From: Deltaproteobacteria bacterium
GTDB lineage: Bacteria > Desulfobacterota > Desulfobacteria > Desulfobacterales > Desulfosarcinaceae
Reading direction: 5' to 3'
Length of the DNA: 64,000 nucleotides
NCBI GenBank assembly: GCA_021824175.1
Contig: JAKALP010000020.1
Location: forward strand, 1-64,000
How positions within the stretch are numbered: the first letter of the stretch is position 1; the number at the start of each line of letters is the position of its first letter. The notes under the pieces are model-generated. The model saw nothing but the letters and a program-made list of their open reading frames with translations, was not told where the DNA came from and searched no databases. Both the position numbers and the translations under genes were made by a program. Below, in pieces: positions 9,418 to 18,367 of the stretch.

Positions 9418-10203
9418 TCAACGAATTTTATCGTTTCGCTGCCGAAAGGCCTCATAAATAATCACCGCTGCGGCCGCCGAGGCATTCAATGATCCCACGC
9501 TCCCCACCTGGGGAATGCTAATCATAAAATCGCAATGCTTTTTGACAAGGGGGCGCAGCCCTTTTTCCTCGCTGCCGATCACCAAAGCCAGTGGACCTTT
9601 TAGGTTCGCCTCGAAAACACTCTGGGCGCCCTCCCGATCACTGCCGGCAATCCAGTAGCCATGATCCTTTAAGATTTTCATGGTATTGACCAGATTGGTC
9701 TCATAAGCGATATGCATATGTTCCAAGGCGCCCGCTGAAGCTTTACTAGCCGCCGGGGATGGCGGCGCGGAGTGATCTTTGGGCAACATAATCCCCTGTA
9801 CACCGGCACAATGGGCCGTGCGCACGATGGCACCGAAATTCTGGGGGTCCACCACCTGATCCAGCAACAGCACCCAGGCAGCATTCGGTTGAGCCCCCGC
9901 GGCCGCCAGAATCTCTTCCAGTGAACTGACTGGATATACCTCAGCCTTGGCAACCACATCCTGGTGTTGCGGATGTCCCACCATATCGGTCAGCTGCCGG
10001 GGTTCGACCCACTGCACATCCACCTTTGCCTGCTGACAAAGACCAGCGATCTCCTGCCGCCGAGCCTCCCCCTTGCCTTTGGCCAGATAGACCGTATGAA
10101 GGCGGCGGCGACGGGCATAAAGCGCCTCGCGCACGGGGTGATAACCATATAATAGAGTGCCAACGTTGCCGCTCATGGGCGGAATATCCAACTCAATCCG
10201 CAA
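9418..10203 (-). CDS. rlmB: 23S rRNA (guanosine-2'-O-)-methyltransferase RlmB-type
   Basis: SpoU-family (TrmH) knotted methyltransferase that uses S-adenosylmethionine to methylate a ribose in 23S rRNA (G2251 in E. coli). The 261 residues show an N-terminal substrate-binding domain starting near LLYGYHPVREAL and the C-terminal SPOUT domain with DPQNFGAIVRTA near 122, LVIGSEEKGLRP near 200 and IPQVGSVGSLNASAAAAV near 227. It is the last gene of the trm112-like to rlmB series, after gmk. The exact target could be another SpoU site, but RlmB fits best. Confidence 0.92.
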   Translation of the reverse strand: MRIELDIPPMSGNVGTLLYGYHPVREALYARRRRLHTVYLAKGKGEARRQEIAGLCQQAKVDVQWVEPRQLTDMVGHPQHQDVVAKAEVYPVSSLEEILAAAGAQPNAAWVLLLDQVVDPQNFGAIVRTAHCAGVQGIMLPKDHSAPPSPAASKASAGALEHMHIAYETNLVNTMKILKDHGYWIAGSDREGAQSVFEANLKGPLALVIGSEEKGLRPLVKKHCDFMISIPQVGSVGSLNASAAAAVIIYEAFRQRNDKIR

Positions 10204-10346
10204 AAGGGTTTATTTTGAAAACTGAAGGGCAAGCAAAGAAGCTTCGCTTTATAGGGCGGGCACGGAGCACCATCGTGATAGCGCAGGAGATGCACCTTAG
10301 AGGCCAACCCCGGGATGACTCAATAAGATCCGCCCACCATCGGTTT

Positions 10347-10973
10347 TCAGTCTCTACTCGTCGAACTACTTCCACGATAGCGCGCCAGCAAGGCAATAAA
10401 CTCCTGGGTGGCTGTTTCCAAATCGTCGTTGATCAGCACATGGTGGTACATATTCTGACGAGCCATCTCCTTTTGAGCATTGGCCAGGCGCAAGGCCATG
10501 ACCGCCGCATCATCGGTTCCACGTTTGCTGAGCCGCTCCTGGAGCGCTTCCATGGAAGGTGGGCTTATGAAAATGGTGATCGCTTCGGGAAAATGCTTCA
10601 ACATCTGCTCGGCGCCCTGGACATCGATATCCATCAAGATGTCTTTGCCGGCTGCCATGGTCTGCCGCACCCACTGGGCTGACGTGCCGTAGAGGTTGCC
10701 GTGGACCCGGGCCCACTCCGCCCAGCGCCCTTCGGCAATGCCCTTTTCAAATTCCTCCACTGAAACGAAGAAGTAGTCCCGGCCGTGCTGCTCGCCGGGC
10801 CGAGGTGCGCGCGTGGTGTAGGAAACCGAATAGGCCAGATCGCCGAAGTGCTTTCGAATCGCTGCGCACAGGGTGGTTTTGCCCGCGCCTGAAGGGGCCG
10901 AAACCACGAAGAGATGTCCTGAAGGGGCGCCCTGCCGGGGCGGATGGACGTTAGCCATCTTGGTCTTGGCCAT
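10347..10973 (-). CDS. gmk: Guanylate kinase
   Basis: Phosphorylates GMP to GDP in nucleotide metabolism. Walker A SGAGKTTL is at about 26-33, followed by the GMP-binding stretch [14 protein letters not shown] near 50. The length of 208 residues is typical. The reading frame overlaps the end of remA; starts at 10973 or 10958 (MANVHPP) are both possible and neither has a strong ribosome site, so translational coupling to remA is likely. The yicC-remA-gmk order is conserved in many Desulfobacterota and Firmicutes. Confidence 0.95.
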   Translation of the reverse strand: MAKTKMANVHPPRQGAPSGHLFVVSAPSGAGKTTLCAAIRKHFGDLAYSVSYTTRAPRPGEQHGRDYFFVSVEEFEKGIAEGRWAEWARVHGNLYGTSAQWVRQTMAAGKDILMDIDVQGAEQMLKHFPEAITIFISPPSMEALQERLSKRGTDDAAVMALRLANAQKEMARQNMYHHVLINDDLETATQEFIALLARYRGSSSTSRD

Positions 10974-11232
10974 TGTTCGCCGCTGCCTCTTTCAGCACCT
11001 CAAACCGTTGGGAAATGGTTTCAGCCTGGATGGCCGACAGGACGATATGATTGCTGTCCATGATGATAATGGAGCGCGTGCGTCGGCCATGGGTGGCATC
11101 AATCAGATGTTTTTCATCCTTGGCGTCGTCCTTGAGACGTTTCATGGGCGCCGAATTGGGGGACACAATGGCCACGACCCGGTCCGCCACCACCGTATTG
11201 CCAAATCCAATGTTGAGTAAGTTCTTCTCCAT
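10951..11232 (-). CDS. remA: DUF370 / extracellular matrix regulator RemA-like protein
   Basis: Small DUF370 protein of 93 residues. Bacillus RemA is a DNA-binding activator of biofilm matrix genes; the role of the deltaproteobacterial homologues is not known. The core [19 protein letters not shown] and the [23 protein letters not shown] segment are visible. The C-terminal tail after residue 80 is polar and variable. It sits between yicC and gmk and overlaps the start of gmk. The RemA name denotes family membership only. Confidence 0.88.
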   Translation of the reverse strand: MEKNLLNIGFGNTVVADRVVAIVSPNSAPMKRLKDDAKDEKHLIDATHGRRTRSIIIMDSNHIVLSAIQAETISQRFEVLKEAAANNGQDQDG

Positions 11233-11335
11233 CTAACCGTCTTTCCTGGTGTCTGATAAATACTCGCTGGTGATCTTGCCGAGGATATTCCCGCCACGGC
11301 GCGTTCAGTCTGGGACGATCAGCAATGGCGCGCCG

Positions 11336-12217
11336 CTATTCGATGTTCTGGACCTGTTCGCGCAATTTCTCGATTTCGGTCTTGACCGCCACAATGATAT
11401 GGGCCACTTCGGCCTGCCCCACCTTGGACCCCATGGTATTAAACTCGCGGTTAAATTCCTGCAATAAGAAATTGAATTTGCGACCGGCCGGCTCATCGGC
11501 CGCCATGGTGGCCCGGAATTGAGCAATATGGCTGCGCGCCCGGGTGATTTCTTCGGAAATATCGCTGCGATCGGCCATCAAGGCCGCCTCCTGGGCAATG
11601 CGCATGGGATCCAAAGTTACTATTCCCTGGGTCAGGGCGTCGATGCGGGCCTGGAGTTTTTCACGGTATTGATCCAACAAACCTGCCACGGACTGCTCGA
11701 TTTGAGTGAGCTGGCTTTCAATCAGCCCCAGACGCTGGGCCAAATCAGCCTCCGTATGGCTCCCCTCTTTGGCGCGCATCTGATCCAGGACCACCAGGAC
11801 TTCGGCCAGACAGCCGGCGATCAATGGCCAATGTTCATCGACGGTCTGAGCATTATCCACCGGCCGCATCACACCGGGCAGGGCGGACAACTGTTCCAGG
11901 GTCACTTCACCAGGAAGCTGCAGTTCGGCTTTCAGGGTTTGCATGGCGGCCACAAATGATCGGGCTTTAACCATGTCCACTTCATAGGCATCGGATCTTT
12001 CCGAAGTGTCTTTGACCCAAATCCGCCCTTCGACTCGGCCCCGCACCAATTTAGCGGCGATGGCGGTCTTAATCTTCTCTTCCAGGCTTGCGTACCAAGG
12101 CGGTATCCGCAGCGCGATATCCAGGCCACGGCTGTTATAGGTCCGCAGTTCAATTCCAACGGTCAGTTCCTGTTCGCTCTTTTCCAGGACGGCATAGGCG
12201 GTCATGCTCTTGATCAT
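11336..12217 (-). CDS. yicC: YicC family endoribonuclease
   Basis: Member of the YicC/YloC family, reported as an endoribonuclease active in RNA turnover in E. coli and Bacillus. The 293 residues start with the family signature MIKSMTAYA and end with the conserved C-terminal domain (FNFLLQEFNREFNTMGSKV near 246-264) and VKTEIEKLREQVQNIE. It is upstream of remA and gmk on the same strand. The length is normal and the start is well defined by the conserved N-terminus. Confidence 0.93.
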   Translation of the reverse strand: MIKSMTAYAVLEKSEQELTVGIELRTYNSRGLDIALRIPPWYASLEEKIKTAIAAKLVRGRVEGRIWVKDTSERSDAYEVDMVKARSFVAAMQTLKAELQLPGEVTLEQLSALPGVMRPVDNAQTVDEHWPLIAGCLAEVLVVLDQMRAKEGSHTEADLAQRLGLIESQLTQIEQSVAGLLDQYREKLQARIDALTQGIVTLDPMRIAQEAALMADRSDISEEITRARSHIAQFRATMAADEPAGRKFNFLLQEFNREFNTMGSKVGQAEVAHIIVAVKTEIEKLREQVQNIE

Positions 12218-12247
12218 CGGCGTGGGACTCCTTTGAAAGTATTCATA

Positions 12248-12799
12248 TCAAACTCCACGATCAGCTTCTGCCATTTGCACCGCCAATTCGGCGGAATACT
12301 TTTGCCGCGCCAACGACAAGAAAGCGCGCATCTCTTCGGCCGCATAGTCCGGATAGGTCCAGGGCAGTGTCTGAAATGCGCCTTTTTGGAACATCAAGGT
12401 CAAATCCGCGTAGATGCCTTGCCCGATGTAAATGCGATGGGTGAAATTCTTTCCCGTGGCCAGTACGAATCGCTCCAGAAGCAAATAGCCAGGATCAAGA
12501 TTCACCCGCCGCTTGCCGGCCTCGGCATAACCTTCCTCCAACGCATTGGTGCGGCGTTTGATGCCGGCCAACGCCTCCTGCTGGATCAACGCCTTGAACA
12601 CCAGCATGCGGCGAAAAAGCGGTGTACCCATTTCAGAGGCATAGTAGCTGGTGTAGTCAAAAGCCAACCATGGGCTGACCATATCAATAGCCCCAAAGTC
12701 GGTCTGCAAGTGAGCGACAATCTCGGGCAGCAGCGCTCGATCTTGAAGAAAAAGCCCGATGACCAGCTTGGCCGGCTTGGGTGCTTGGGGTTGGCTCAT
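12248..12799 (-). CDS. DUF4416 family protein
   Basis: Conserved protein of 183 residues matching the DUF4416 family, seen mainly in Desulfobacterota and some anaerobes; its function is unknown. It starts with a short Pro/Ala-rich segment, then LVIGLFLQD. Conserved polar residues include the DYTSYYASEMG block near 47 and NLDPGYLLLERFVLATGK near 100. No signal peptide or membrane segment is visible. It lies between a Trm112-like gene and yicC in one minus-strand series. Confidence 0.8.
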   Translation of the reverse strand: MSQPQAPKPAKLVIGLFLQDRALLPEIVAHLQTDFGAIDMVSPWLAFDYTSYYASEMGTPLFRRMLVFKALIQQEALAGIKRRTNALEEGYAEAGKRRVNLDPGYLLLERFVLATGKNFTHRIYIGQGIYADLTLMFQKGAFQTLPWTYPDYAAEEMRAFLSLARQKYSAELAVQMAEADRGV

Positions 12800-12820
12800 A
12801 TAAGCCTCTGAGCTGATTTC

Positions 12821-12988
12821 CTAAAGGGATTTGGCCTCATCGATGAGCATGATGGGAATATCCTCCCGGATTTCATACACCAGTCGACAGGCCTCACAGA
12901 CCAATCCGTTTTGCTGCTCGGTGAGATGAAGGTCGCCCTTGCATTTGGGACAAACCAATATTTCTAATAGCTGTTGATCGATGGCCAT
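12821..12988 (-). CDS. Trm112 family small zinc-ribbon protein
   Basis: A 55-residue protein beginning MAIDQQLLEILVCPKCKGDL and ending IMLIDEAKSL. It has paired cysteines CPKC and CEAC and the DIPIMLIDEA ending that marks the bacterial Trm112/YcaR family. Eukaryotic Trm112 is an activator of methyltransferases; the bacterial proteins are uncharacterised but often lie near LPS genes or tRNA methyltransferases. A GGAGGAT site lies just upstream of the ATG at 12988. It is the first gene of the series running down to rlmB. Confidence 0.85.
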   Translation of the reverse strand: MAIDQQLLEILVCPKCKGDLHLTEQQNGLVCEACRLVYEIREDIPIMLIDEAKSL

Positions 12989-13247
12989 GCCATCCTCCTT
13001 TCTTTAGGGGATGAACGAAATCGCCCGTAACTTCCCACACTTCCCTAAAAAGTGCAACCGCCAAACCTATAGACATCGGGCCGATTATCGGGTAGAAATT
13101 TTCAAGGTTGCGGAACTTCATATTGGCTTACGATTAGCCTTCCTCGCATGGACCACGGCTTGCACTCCGCAATATTTTCCAAATCGCGACATCAACGTCC
13201 AACGAGCGGTCCCGAAAGAGCGGGCCGCGGAAAGGAATTGCATCCAC

Positions 13248-14204
13248 ATGCATTTGAACAGACGTATTATGATCACCGGCGGCTGCGGATTTCTGGGGTC
13301 TCACCTGTGTGACCGGCTTACGGCCCAGGGCCATGACGTCTTGTGCGTGGACAACTGTTTCACCGGCACCAAGCGCAACATCCATCATCTATTGGATCGA
13401 CCCAACTTTGAATTCATCCGCCACGATGTCACCTTTCCCCTCTATGTGGAGGTCAATGAAATCTACAACATGGCCTGTCCGGCCTCCCCTATCCACTACC
13501 AATTCGACCCCGTGCAGACGACCAAAACCAGCGTCCACGGAGCCATCAATATGCTGGGCTTGGCCAAACGCGTAAAAGCCAAAATACTGCAAGCCTCCAC
13601 CAGCGAAGTATATGGCGACCCGGAAGTACACCCCCAGCCGGAAAGCTACTGGGGGCGGGTTAACCCCATCGGTATCCGCTCCTGCTATGACGAAGGCAAA
13701 CGTTGCGCCGAAACTCTGTTTTTTGACTATTACCGCCAACACAAGCTACGCATCAAAGTAGCCCGCATTTTCAACACCTACGGTCCCCGCATGCACCCTA
13801 ACGACGGTCGGGTGGTCTCCAACTTCATTGTCCAGGCCCTCAAGGGGCAACCCATCACCATCTATGGAGAGGGGCAGCAGACGCGCTCCTTCTGCTACGT
13901 GGATGATCTGGTGGAAGGCCTCATCCGCCTGATGAATTCACCGGATGAGCTTACGGGCCCGGTTAATTTGGGCAATCCTGGTGAATTCACCATCCTGGAA
14001 CTGGCCCAAAAAGTCATCGCCCTGACTGGCTCCAAATCCAAAATCATTTATACGGAGCTGCCCCAGGATGACCCCCGCCAACGCAAGCCCGACATCAGCC
14101 TGGCAAAAAAAGCGCTCCAGTGGCAGCCCTCTGTCGCTCTGGACGCGGGGTTGACGAAAACCATTGAGTATTTCGATCAGCTTCTGAAAGAGTTGGGGGA
14201 GTAA
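13248..14204 (+). CDS. UDP-glucuronate decarboxylase (UDP-xylose synthase)
   Basis: Extended short-chain dehydrogenase that turns UDP-glucuronate into UDP-xylose for surface polysaccharide synthesis. NAD-binding [10 protein letters not shown] follows the start, and the catalytic YDEGK tetrad motif is near residue 146, with [11 protein letters not shown] typical of UXS. I chose the ATG at 13248 (318 residues), which has AAAGGA upstream; another in-frame ATG at 13269 would also leave a complete enzyme. The open frame extends upstream to 13011, but that extension is not like the family. It stands alone, divergent from the Trm112 series. Confidence 0.92.
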   Translation: MHLNRRIMITGGCGFLGSHLCDRLTAQGHDVLCVDNCFTGTKRNIHHLLDRPNFEFIRHDVTFPLYVEVNEIYNMACPASPIHYQFDPVQTTKTSVHGAINMLGLAKRVKAKILQASTSEVYGDPEVHPQPESYWGRVNPIGIRSCYDEGKRCAETLFFDYYRQHKLRIKVARIFNTYGPRMHPNDGRVVSNFIVQALKGQPITIYGEGQQTRSFCYVDDLVEGLIRLMNSPDELTGPVNLGNPGEFTILELAQKVIALTGSKSKIIYTELPQDDPRQRKPDISLAKKALQWQPSVALDAGLTKTIEYFDQLLKELGE

Positions 14205-14271
14205 CCGAAGATGGGGTCTTTCCGTGCCACCGTAGACGCGTTACTACGGATCACCAGGAGATGATCACGCG

Positions 14272-14541
14272 CTATTCTTCGAAAAGCAGCAGGAGCAACG
14301 CGGTGGCAGGGCTAATTTCCATGAGAGTTTGGGATACTGTTTTGGCGACGGTGACGCTCTCCTTTTTTGGTTGGACGTTTTTGAATTTCTTTTGCTTCCG
14401 AGTCGTAGCAACCTTTTTGGTCCGGCGCTGCTTCATTTTCAATGACCGAAGGTGTGGATCATCATTAGATTGGAGATGAGGCTTTACATGCTTGCTGGGA
14501 TTTGCGCCAATGGGGCCGATGAAATGTGTTGCCGTGGTCAT
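14272..14541 (-). CDS. Small Lys/Arg-rich hypothetical protein
   Basis: An 89-residue protein starting MTTATHFIGPIGANPS. The start is supported by a strong CAGGAG seven bases upstream of the ATG at 14541. The middle is very basic (MKQRRTKKVATTRKQKKFKNV) and the C-terminus is a hydrophobic run ATALLLLLFEE. I do not recognise the family. The basic core could bind nucleic acid or anionic lipid, but this is only a composition argument. It is convergent with the UDP-xylose synthase gene. Confidence 0.5.
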   Translation of the reverse strand: MTTATHFIGPIGANPSKHVKPHLQSNDDPHLRSLKMKQRRTKKVATTRKQKKFKNVQPKKESVTVAKTVSQTLMEISPATALLLLLFEE

Positions 14542-14873
14542 TTGTTTACTCCTGAACGGTGAAATCGCCAATATTCAAAAGCCGCTGCCAGGCACCGAAT
14601 AGTTCAAATGATGTCATAGGGCGCATTGAGCCCCCGTCATTGAATACGGCTGCTGCATAAAAATGCCACATCAAATATTGCCCCGCTCTACCTCATGGAT
14701 ATTGGGCGGGGTCGCGCCGGATTGGTCGTGAAGAAGAGAAGCAGTTGGACTCGTTGAGTCTTAAAGCCGGATTTGCTTTCAGATGTCCCCACGCGGCATG
14801 AATAACGAACTGGCCGACGGCAATAGGTCAAAACACCTGCCGAGTCAACATAAAAAGCAAAGTAGTCCCCTGG
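14542..14873. other. Intergenic region between small basic gene and hldE
   Basis: About 330 bases with no supported gene. A small GACTC-gtt-GAGTC hairpin lies near 14748-14760, and GCCCCGC near 14681 can pair with GCGGGGT near 14707. Neither has a T-tract, so I do not call terminators. The hldE operon ends at 14874 without an obvious terminator. Confidence 0.4.
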
Positions 14874-16352
14874 CTACGGCCGCTTACCGGTCTGAGCAAT
14901 TACTTTTTGCGTCAATTGTGTCGTGCTGTACCCCTGGACCAGATCCACTAGCTTCACGCAACCGCCATAGGATTCCACCACGGCTTTGCCCACCACCTGA
15001 TCCGGGGTGTAATCCGAGCCCTTGACCAGAATGTCCGGTCGGATGGCTTCGATGAGCTGCAAGGGGGTATCTTCGTCAAAATGAATTACCAGATCCACGC
15101 ATTCCAGAGCGCTGAGCATGGCGGCGCGGTCCTGCTCCGAGAGTATGGGGCGCCCGCTGCCCTTGAGCCGCCGGATGGAAGCATCGGTATTGAGCCCTAC
15201 CACCAACCGATCACCCAAAGCGCGCGCCTGGTAGAGCAGACTGATGTGGCCAGGATGAAGCAGATCAAAGCAGCCATTCGTGAAGACCACCTTGCTGCCC
15301 GCGGCGCGCCACTCGTTGACCCGTGCCAGGGCGGCATCCCGGGCGACCATCTTAGCGGCTGAATAAGGATAATACTGCTGTTGATTATTGTACTTCAGCG
15401 CCGTGTTAAGCTCGGAAGCCAGAATCGGCTGGGTGCCCAGCTTGCCCACCACGATACCAGCGGCCAGATTGGCGGTGCGGGCCGCTTCGACCAATGGCAG
15501 GCCAATGGCCAAGGCCGCGGCCATGGTGGCAATGACCGTATCACCGGCGCCGGACACATCGTAGACTTCGCGGGCCTGGGCTGGAATCAGCACCGGCGCG
15601 CTTTGCGGATCGATGACGCACATGCCTTGGGCGCCGCGGGTCACCAGCAACCAATCCAAGGAGTATTTGGCGCGAACCTGTTTGGCGTAATCCACCAGGC
15701 GCGTTTCATTTTCCTCCAAAGAAACACCTGCGACGGCTTCCAGCTCAGCGGTGTTGGGGGTGATACCGGTGGCGCCGTGATAGCGTTGCCAATCGATGCC
15801 TTTGGGGTCTACTAGAACTGGCAACCCCTGTTGGCGCGCCGCGCGGATGAGGCCCTGCACAAAAGCTTCGTCGTTGAAAAGGCCCTTGCCGTAGTCTGAA
15901 ATGATCACGGCCCGGCATTTTCTTAGAGCCTCCACAAACCGTGCCTGGACCTCGGCCGCCACATCCGAAGCAATTGCTTGAGTGCTTTCGTCATCCAGAC
16001 GCAGAATCTGCTGCATCTGGGCCATGATGCGGGTCTTGGTAATCGTGGGCCGCCGCTCGTCAACCACCAGTTGATCCGTGATGCCTTTGAGGGTCAACAA
16101 GGCGCGCAACGCCTGGGCGGCCGAGTCCGGGCCACATAGACCGACGACAGTGACCGGGCAGCCCAGGGAAGCCAAATTAAAGGCCACATTGCCGGCGCCG
16201 CCCAAGGTTTCGGTGGTACGCTGGGACTGGACCACGGGCACCGGTGCTTCGGGCGATATGCGGCGCACCTTGCCCCAGATGTAGCGGTCGAGCATGGTGT
16301 CGCCGACTACCACTACTTCGGCTTTAGCAAAAGAAGAGATGACATCTTTCAT
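14874..16352 (-). CDS. hldE: Bifunctional heptose-7-phosphate kinase / heptose-1-phosphate adenylyltransferase
   Basis: Makes ADP-heptose for the LPS inner core. The N-terminal PfkB-type kinase runs from VVVGDTMLDRYIWG near the start to about residue 315, with DVSGAGDTVIATMAAAL near 255 supplying the catalytic aspartate. The C-terminal nucleotidyltransferase begins FTNGCFDLLHPGHISLL near 350. I chose the ATG at 16352 (492 residues) because AGGA lies seven bases upstream; a TTG overlapping the gmhA stop is an alternative. It follows gmhA directly, giving two steps of one pathway; gmhB and hldD are not in the window. Confidence 0.95.
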   Translation of the reverse strand: MKDVISSFAKAEVVVVGDTMLDRYIWGKVRRISPEAPVPVVQSQRTTETLGGAGNVAFNLASLGCPVTVVGLCGPDSAAQALRALLTLKGITDQLVVDERRPTITKTRIMAQMQQILRLDDESTQAIASDVAAEVQARFVEALRKCRAVIISDYGKGLFNDEAFVQGLIRAARQQGLPVLVDPKGIDWQRYHGATGITPNTAELEAVAGVSLEENETRLVDYAKQVRAKYSLDWLLVTRGAQGMCVIDPQSAPVLIPAQAREVYDVSGAGDTVIATMAAALAIGLPLVEAARTANLAAGIVVGKLGTQPILASELNTALKYNNQQQYYPYSAAKMVARDAALARVNEWRAAGSKVVFTNGCFDLLHPGHISLLYQARALGDRLVVGLNTDASIRRLKGSGRPILSEQDRAAMLSALECVDLVIHFDEDTPLQLIEAIRPDILVKGSDYTPDQVVGKAVVESYGGCVKLVDLVQGYSTTQLTQKVIAQTGKRP

Positions 16353-16369
16353 ATGGATATCCTGAAGGA

Positions 16370-16933
16370 TCAAGCTTTGGCAGGTACCGTGTTTTCTATC
16401 ACCATGGCCCAGAAGTGAAGAATAAAGATATGCGCCTCCTGGATGCGGGCCGTATTCTTATCGCCCACCACCACGGCGGTTTCAACCTGCCCCTTGAGGG
16501 TTCCGCCATCCCTGCCGAGCAGACCCACAGTGTACATGCCTTGGGATTTGGCCATGGCCACGGCGCGCAGCACATTTTCCGAATTGCCGGAAGTAGAAAT
16601 GCCAATCAAGGCATCCCCTTTGCGGCCCAAGCCCTGTACCTGGCGGGAGAAGACATCGGCAAAGCCATAGTCATTGCCGATGGCCGTCAGAATGGAAGTG
16701 TCCGTGGTCAGAGCAATGGAAGGCCAGGCCGACCTTTCTTTTTCAAAGCGGCCCAATAGCTCGGCCGCGAAATGCTGGGCATCGGCCGCCGAACCGCCAT
16801 TGCCGCACACTAGAATCTTGCCGCTGCTGGCAATGATCTGGGCCAGACGCTGCCCTGTCTTTTCCACCAATTCTGCTATTGCTGGGAGCTGTTTGAAGCA
16901 ATCCAGATGGCGCTGAAGAATATCTAAAAACAT
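16370..16933 (-). CDS. gmhA: Sedoheptulose-7-phosphate isomerase
   Basis: SIS-domain enzyme that converts sedoheptulose 7-phosphate to heptose 7-phosphate, the first step of ADP-heptose synthesis. The 187 residues show ILVCGNGGSAADAQHFAAEL near 40-59 and LIGISTSGNSENVL near 110-123, the phosphosugar-binding loops, and a C-terminal HIFILHFWAMVIE. The length is typical. It lies immediately upstream of hldE, with which it is surely co-transcribed. Confidence 0.95.
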   Translation of the reverse strand: MFLDILQRHLDCFKQLPAIAELVEKTGQRLAQIIASSGKILVCGNGGSAADAQHFAAELLGRFEKERSAWPSIALTTDTSILTAIGNDYGFADVFSRQVQGLGRKGDALIGISTSGNSENVLRAVAMAKSQGMYTVGLLGRDGGTLKGQVETAVVVGDKNTARIQEAHIFILHFWAMVIENTVPAKA

Positions 16934-16983
16934 TTTATCTCCTTCACTTCAAACTTTGACGAGAGCGAAAAAATCCGCAAGGG

Positions 16984-17053
16984 CGTCATTCCCGCGAAGG
17001 CGGGAATCCAGAAGGGCTGAATTTACTGGTTCCCCGCCTGCGCGGGGATGACG
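16984..17053. repeat. REP-like paired hairpin repeat
   Basis: Two 27-base arms, 16985-17011 and 17026-17052, are near-perfect inverted copies of one another. Each arm contains its own hairpin (TCCCGCgaaGGCGGGA type). The core GTCATTCCCGCGAAGGCGGG is the familiar dispersed intergenic repeat of many Proteobacteria. The element sits in the gap between gmhA and the upstream gene on the same strand and has no coding capacity. Confidence 0.8.
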
Positions 17054-17116
17054 TTAACGAACGCCGAGCGGATTTCTACGAGGCCATCAAACTTAAAACT
17101 CTTTTTACCTTCCACC

Positions 17117-18067
17117 TTACACCTGCTGGTTATACTCATACACCGCCGCCGCCAACAACGGGATCATAATTTCATGATGCCCCGTAATGGCATAGCCCCG
17201 GCCGCCTTTGAGCACCGGTCGCTGGACCACATTGACCGCGGGCCGGTAGTGTTGGAGCATATCGAAGTTGGCGGTAGTAAAATCCGTCACTCCGGGGTTC
17301 AGATTGCGGGCCACAGCCAGAGCTTTTAAAAATACTTCGGGCATCACCACGGCGCTGCCCAGATTGAGCACTACACCCCCCTGCCCCAGCTTTGAGACCG
17401 TGGCCGCCAAAATCCGGAAGTCTCTCAATGAGGCGGTCCCGATGGCCGCGCCGTCCGCCGTGGGATGCTGGTGCACAATATCGGTACCCAGGGCCACATG
17501 CAGGGTATAGGGAATTTTCAACTGAAAGCAGCGCGCCAGCAGGGCACGGGCCACATGGGGCGCTTTTTCTTCCACCAGCATGGCGCCCACGGCTTCGCCG
17601 AATCCTTCCCGGCCGGCCGCCGCGCGTTTGGCGGCCCCATTGATCAACGCGGCCGTATCGGCGGCCATGCCAAAGGAACCGTCTTCAAGATGGGCGCCCA
17701 CATCTTCGGAGGTGTGGCCAATGCGGGCCAGCTCCGTGTCGTGCACGGCCGCGCTGCCATTGCTGGCAAAATGGGTGATGAATCCATTGGCCGCTAAATC
17801 CGCCAATATGGGGCTGCATCCGGTTTTGATTACGTGCCCGCCCAGCATGGCGATGACCGGTTTGCCCAACCGCTTGGCTTTGACCATACATTGGGCCACG
17901 GCTTTGAATTCATCCGCCTTTAAGATCGCCGGCAAGTTGTCCAGAAACTGCCTCATGGTCAAGCCGGCCTTGGGCGGCTTGCCCTCCAATGAGGTGGTCA
18001 CCTTGGAGGCGCGCTGGGCTGCGTTGTAAGTCTTTATCCCGTTAAGATCAATCTCTTCGTAGGGCAT
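17117..18067 (-). CDS. Conserved protein, deoxyhypusine synthase-like annotation, function unknown
   Basis: A 316-residue soluble protein, conserved in many anaerobes by my recollection and sometimes labelled deoxyhypusine synthase-like. Visible motifs are GGHVIKTGCSPIL near 77, a FASNGSAAVHDTELA segment near 100, LEDGSFGMA near 127, VALGTDIVHQHPTADG near 191 and a C-terminal GYAITGHHEIMIPL near 291. These suggest a Rossmann-like nucleotide-binding fold with conserved His and Asp residues. I see no catalytic Lys motif like that of true deoxyhypusine synthase. It is upstream of gmhA-hldE on the same strand, with a REP-like element between. Its function cannot be assigned. Confidence 0.6.
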   Translation of the reverse strand: MPYEEIDLNGIKTYNAAQRASKVTTSLEGKPPKAGLTMRQFLDNLPAILKADEFKAVAQCMVKAKRLGKPVIAMLGGHVIKTGCSPILADLAANGFITHFASNGSAAVHDTELARIGHTSEDVGAHLEDGSFGMAADTAALINGAAKRAAAGREGFGEAVGAMLVEEKAPHVARALLARCFQLKIPYTLHVALGTDIVHQHPTADGAAIGTASLRDFRILAATVSKLGQGGVVLNLGSAVVMPEVFLKALAVARNLNPGVTDFTTANFDMLQHYRPAVNVVQRPVLKGGRGYAITGHHEIMIPLLAAAVYEYNQQV

Positions 18068-18367
18068 GGGGCGCTCTGCTGGTTATTGGTTATTTGGTCA
18101 TCAAGAATTTCGGCCAATCCGTCAGTCAATTGGGCCGCCGGCCGCTCTTCCTTCCTTTGATTGTCTAACATATCGAATAATTGGGAGAATGGGTACTGAA
18201 TAATGAATTCACCCATACCGATCAAGGAAAAACACCACATGAGTTAACCTGCCTCCCGAACAACCGATTTACAAAAAATGCCCCATGGGGTAAATACGGG
18301 GACCGCGCCGATGGAGGTAACGTGCCTAAAACAAAAACATCATCGGCCCCAAAGGAAATAGTACCGC
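18068..18367. other. Divergent intergenic region upstream of msbA
   Basis: About 300 bases between the divergent unknown gene and msbA; both promoters should lie here. A small direct repeat of TTGGTTAT occurs near 18080-18095. No coding sequence, riboswitch or strong promoter pair is convincing. Confidence 0.4.
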
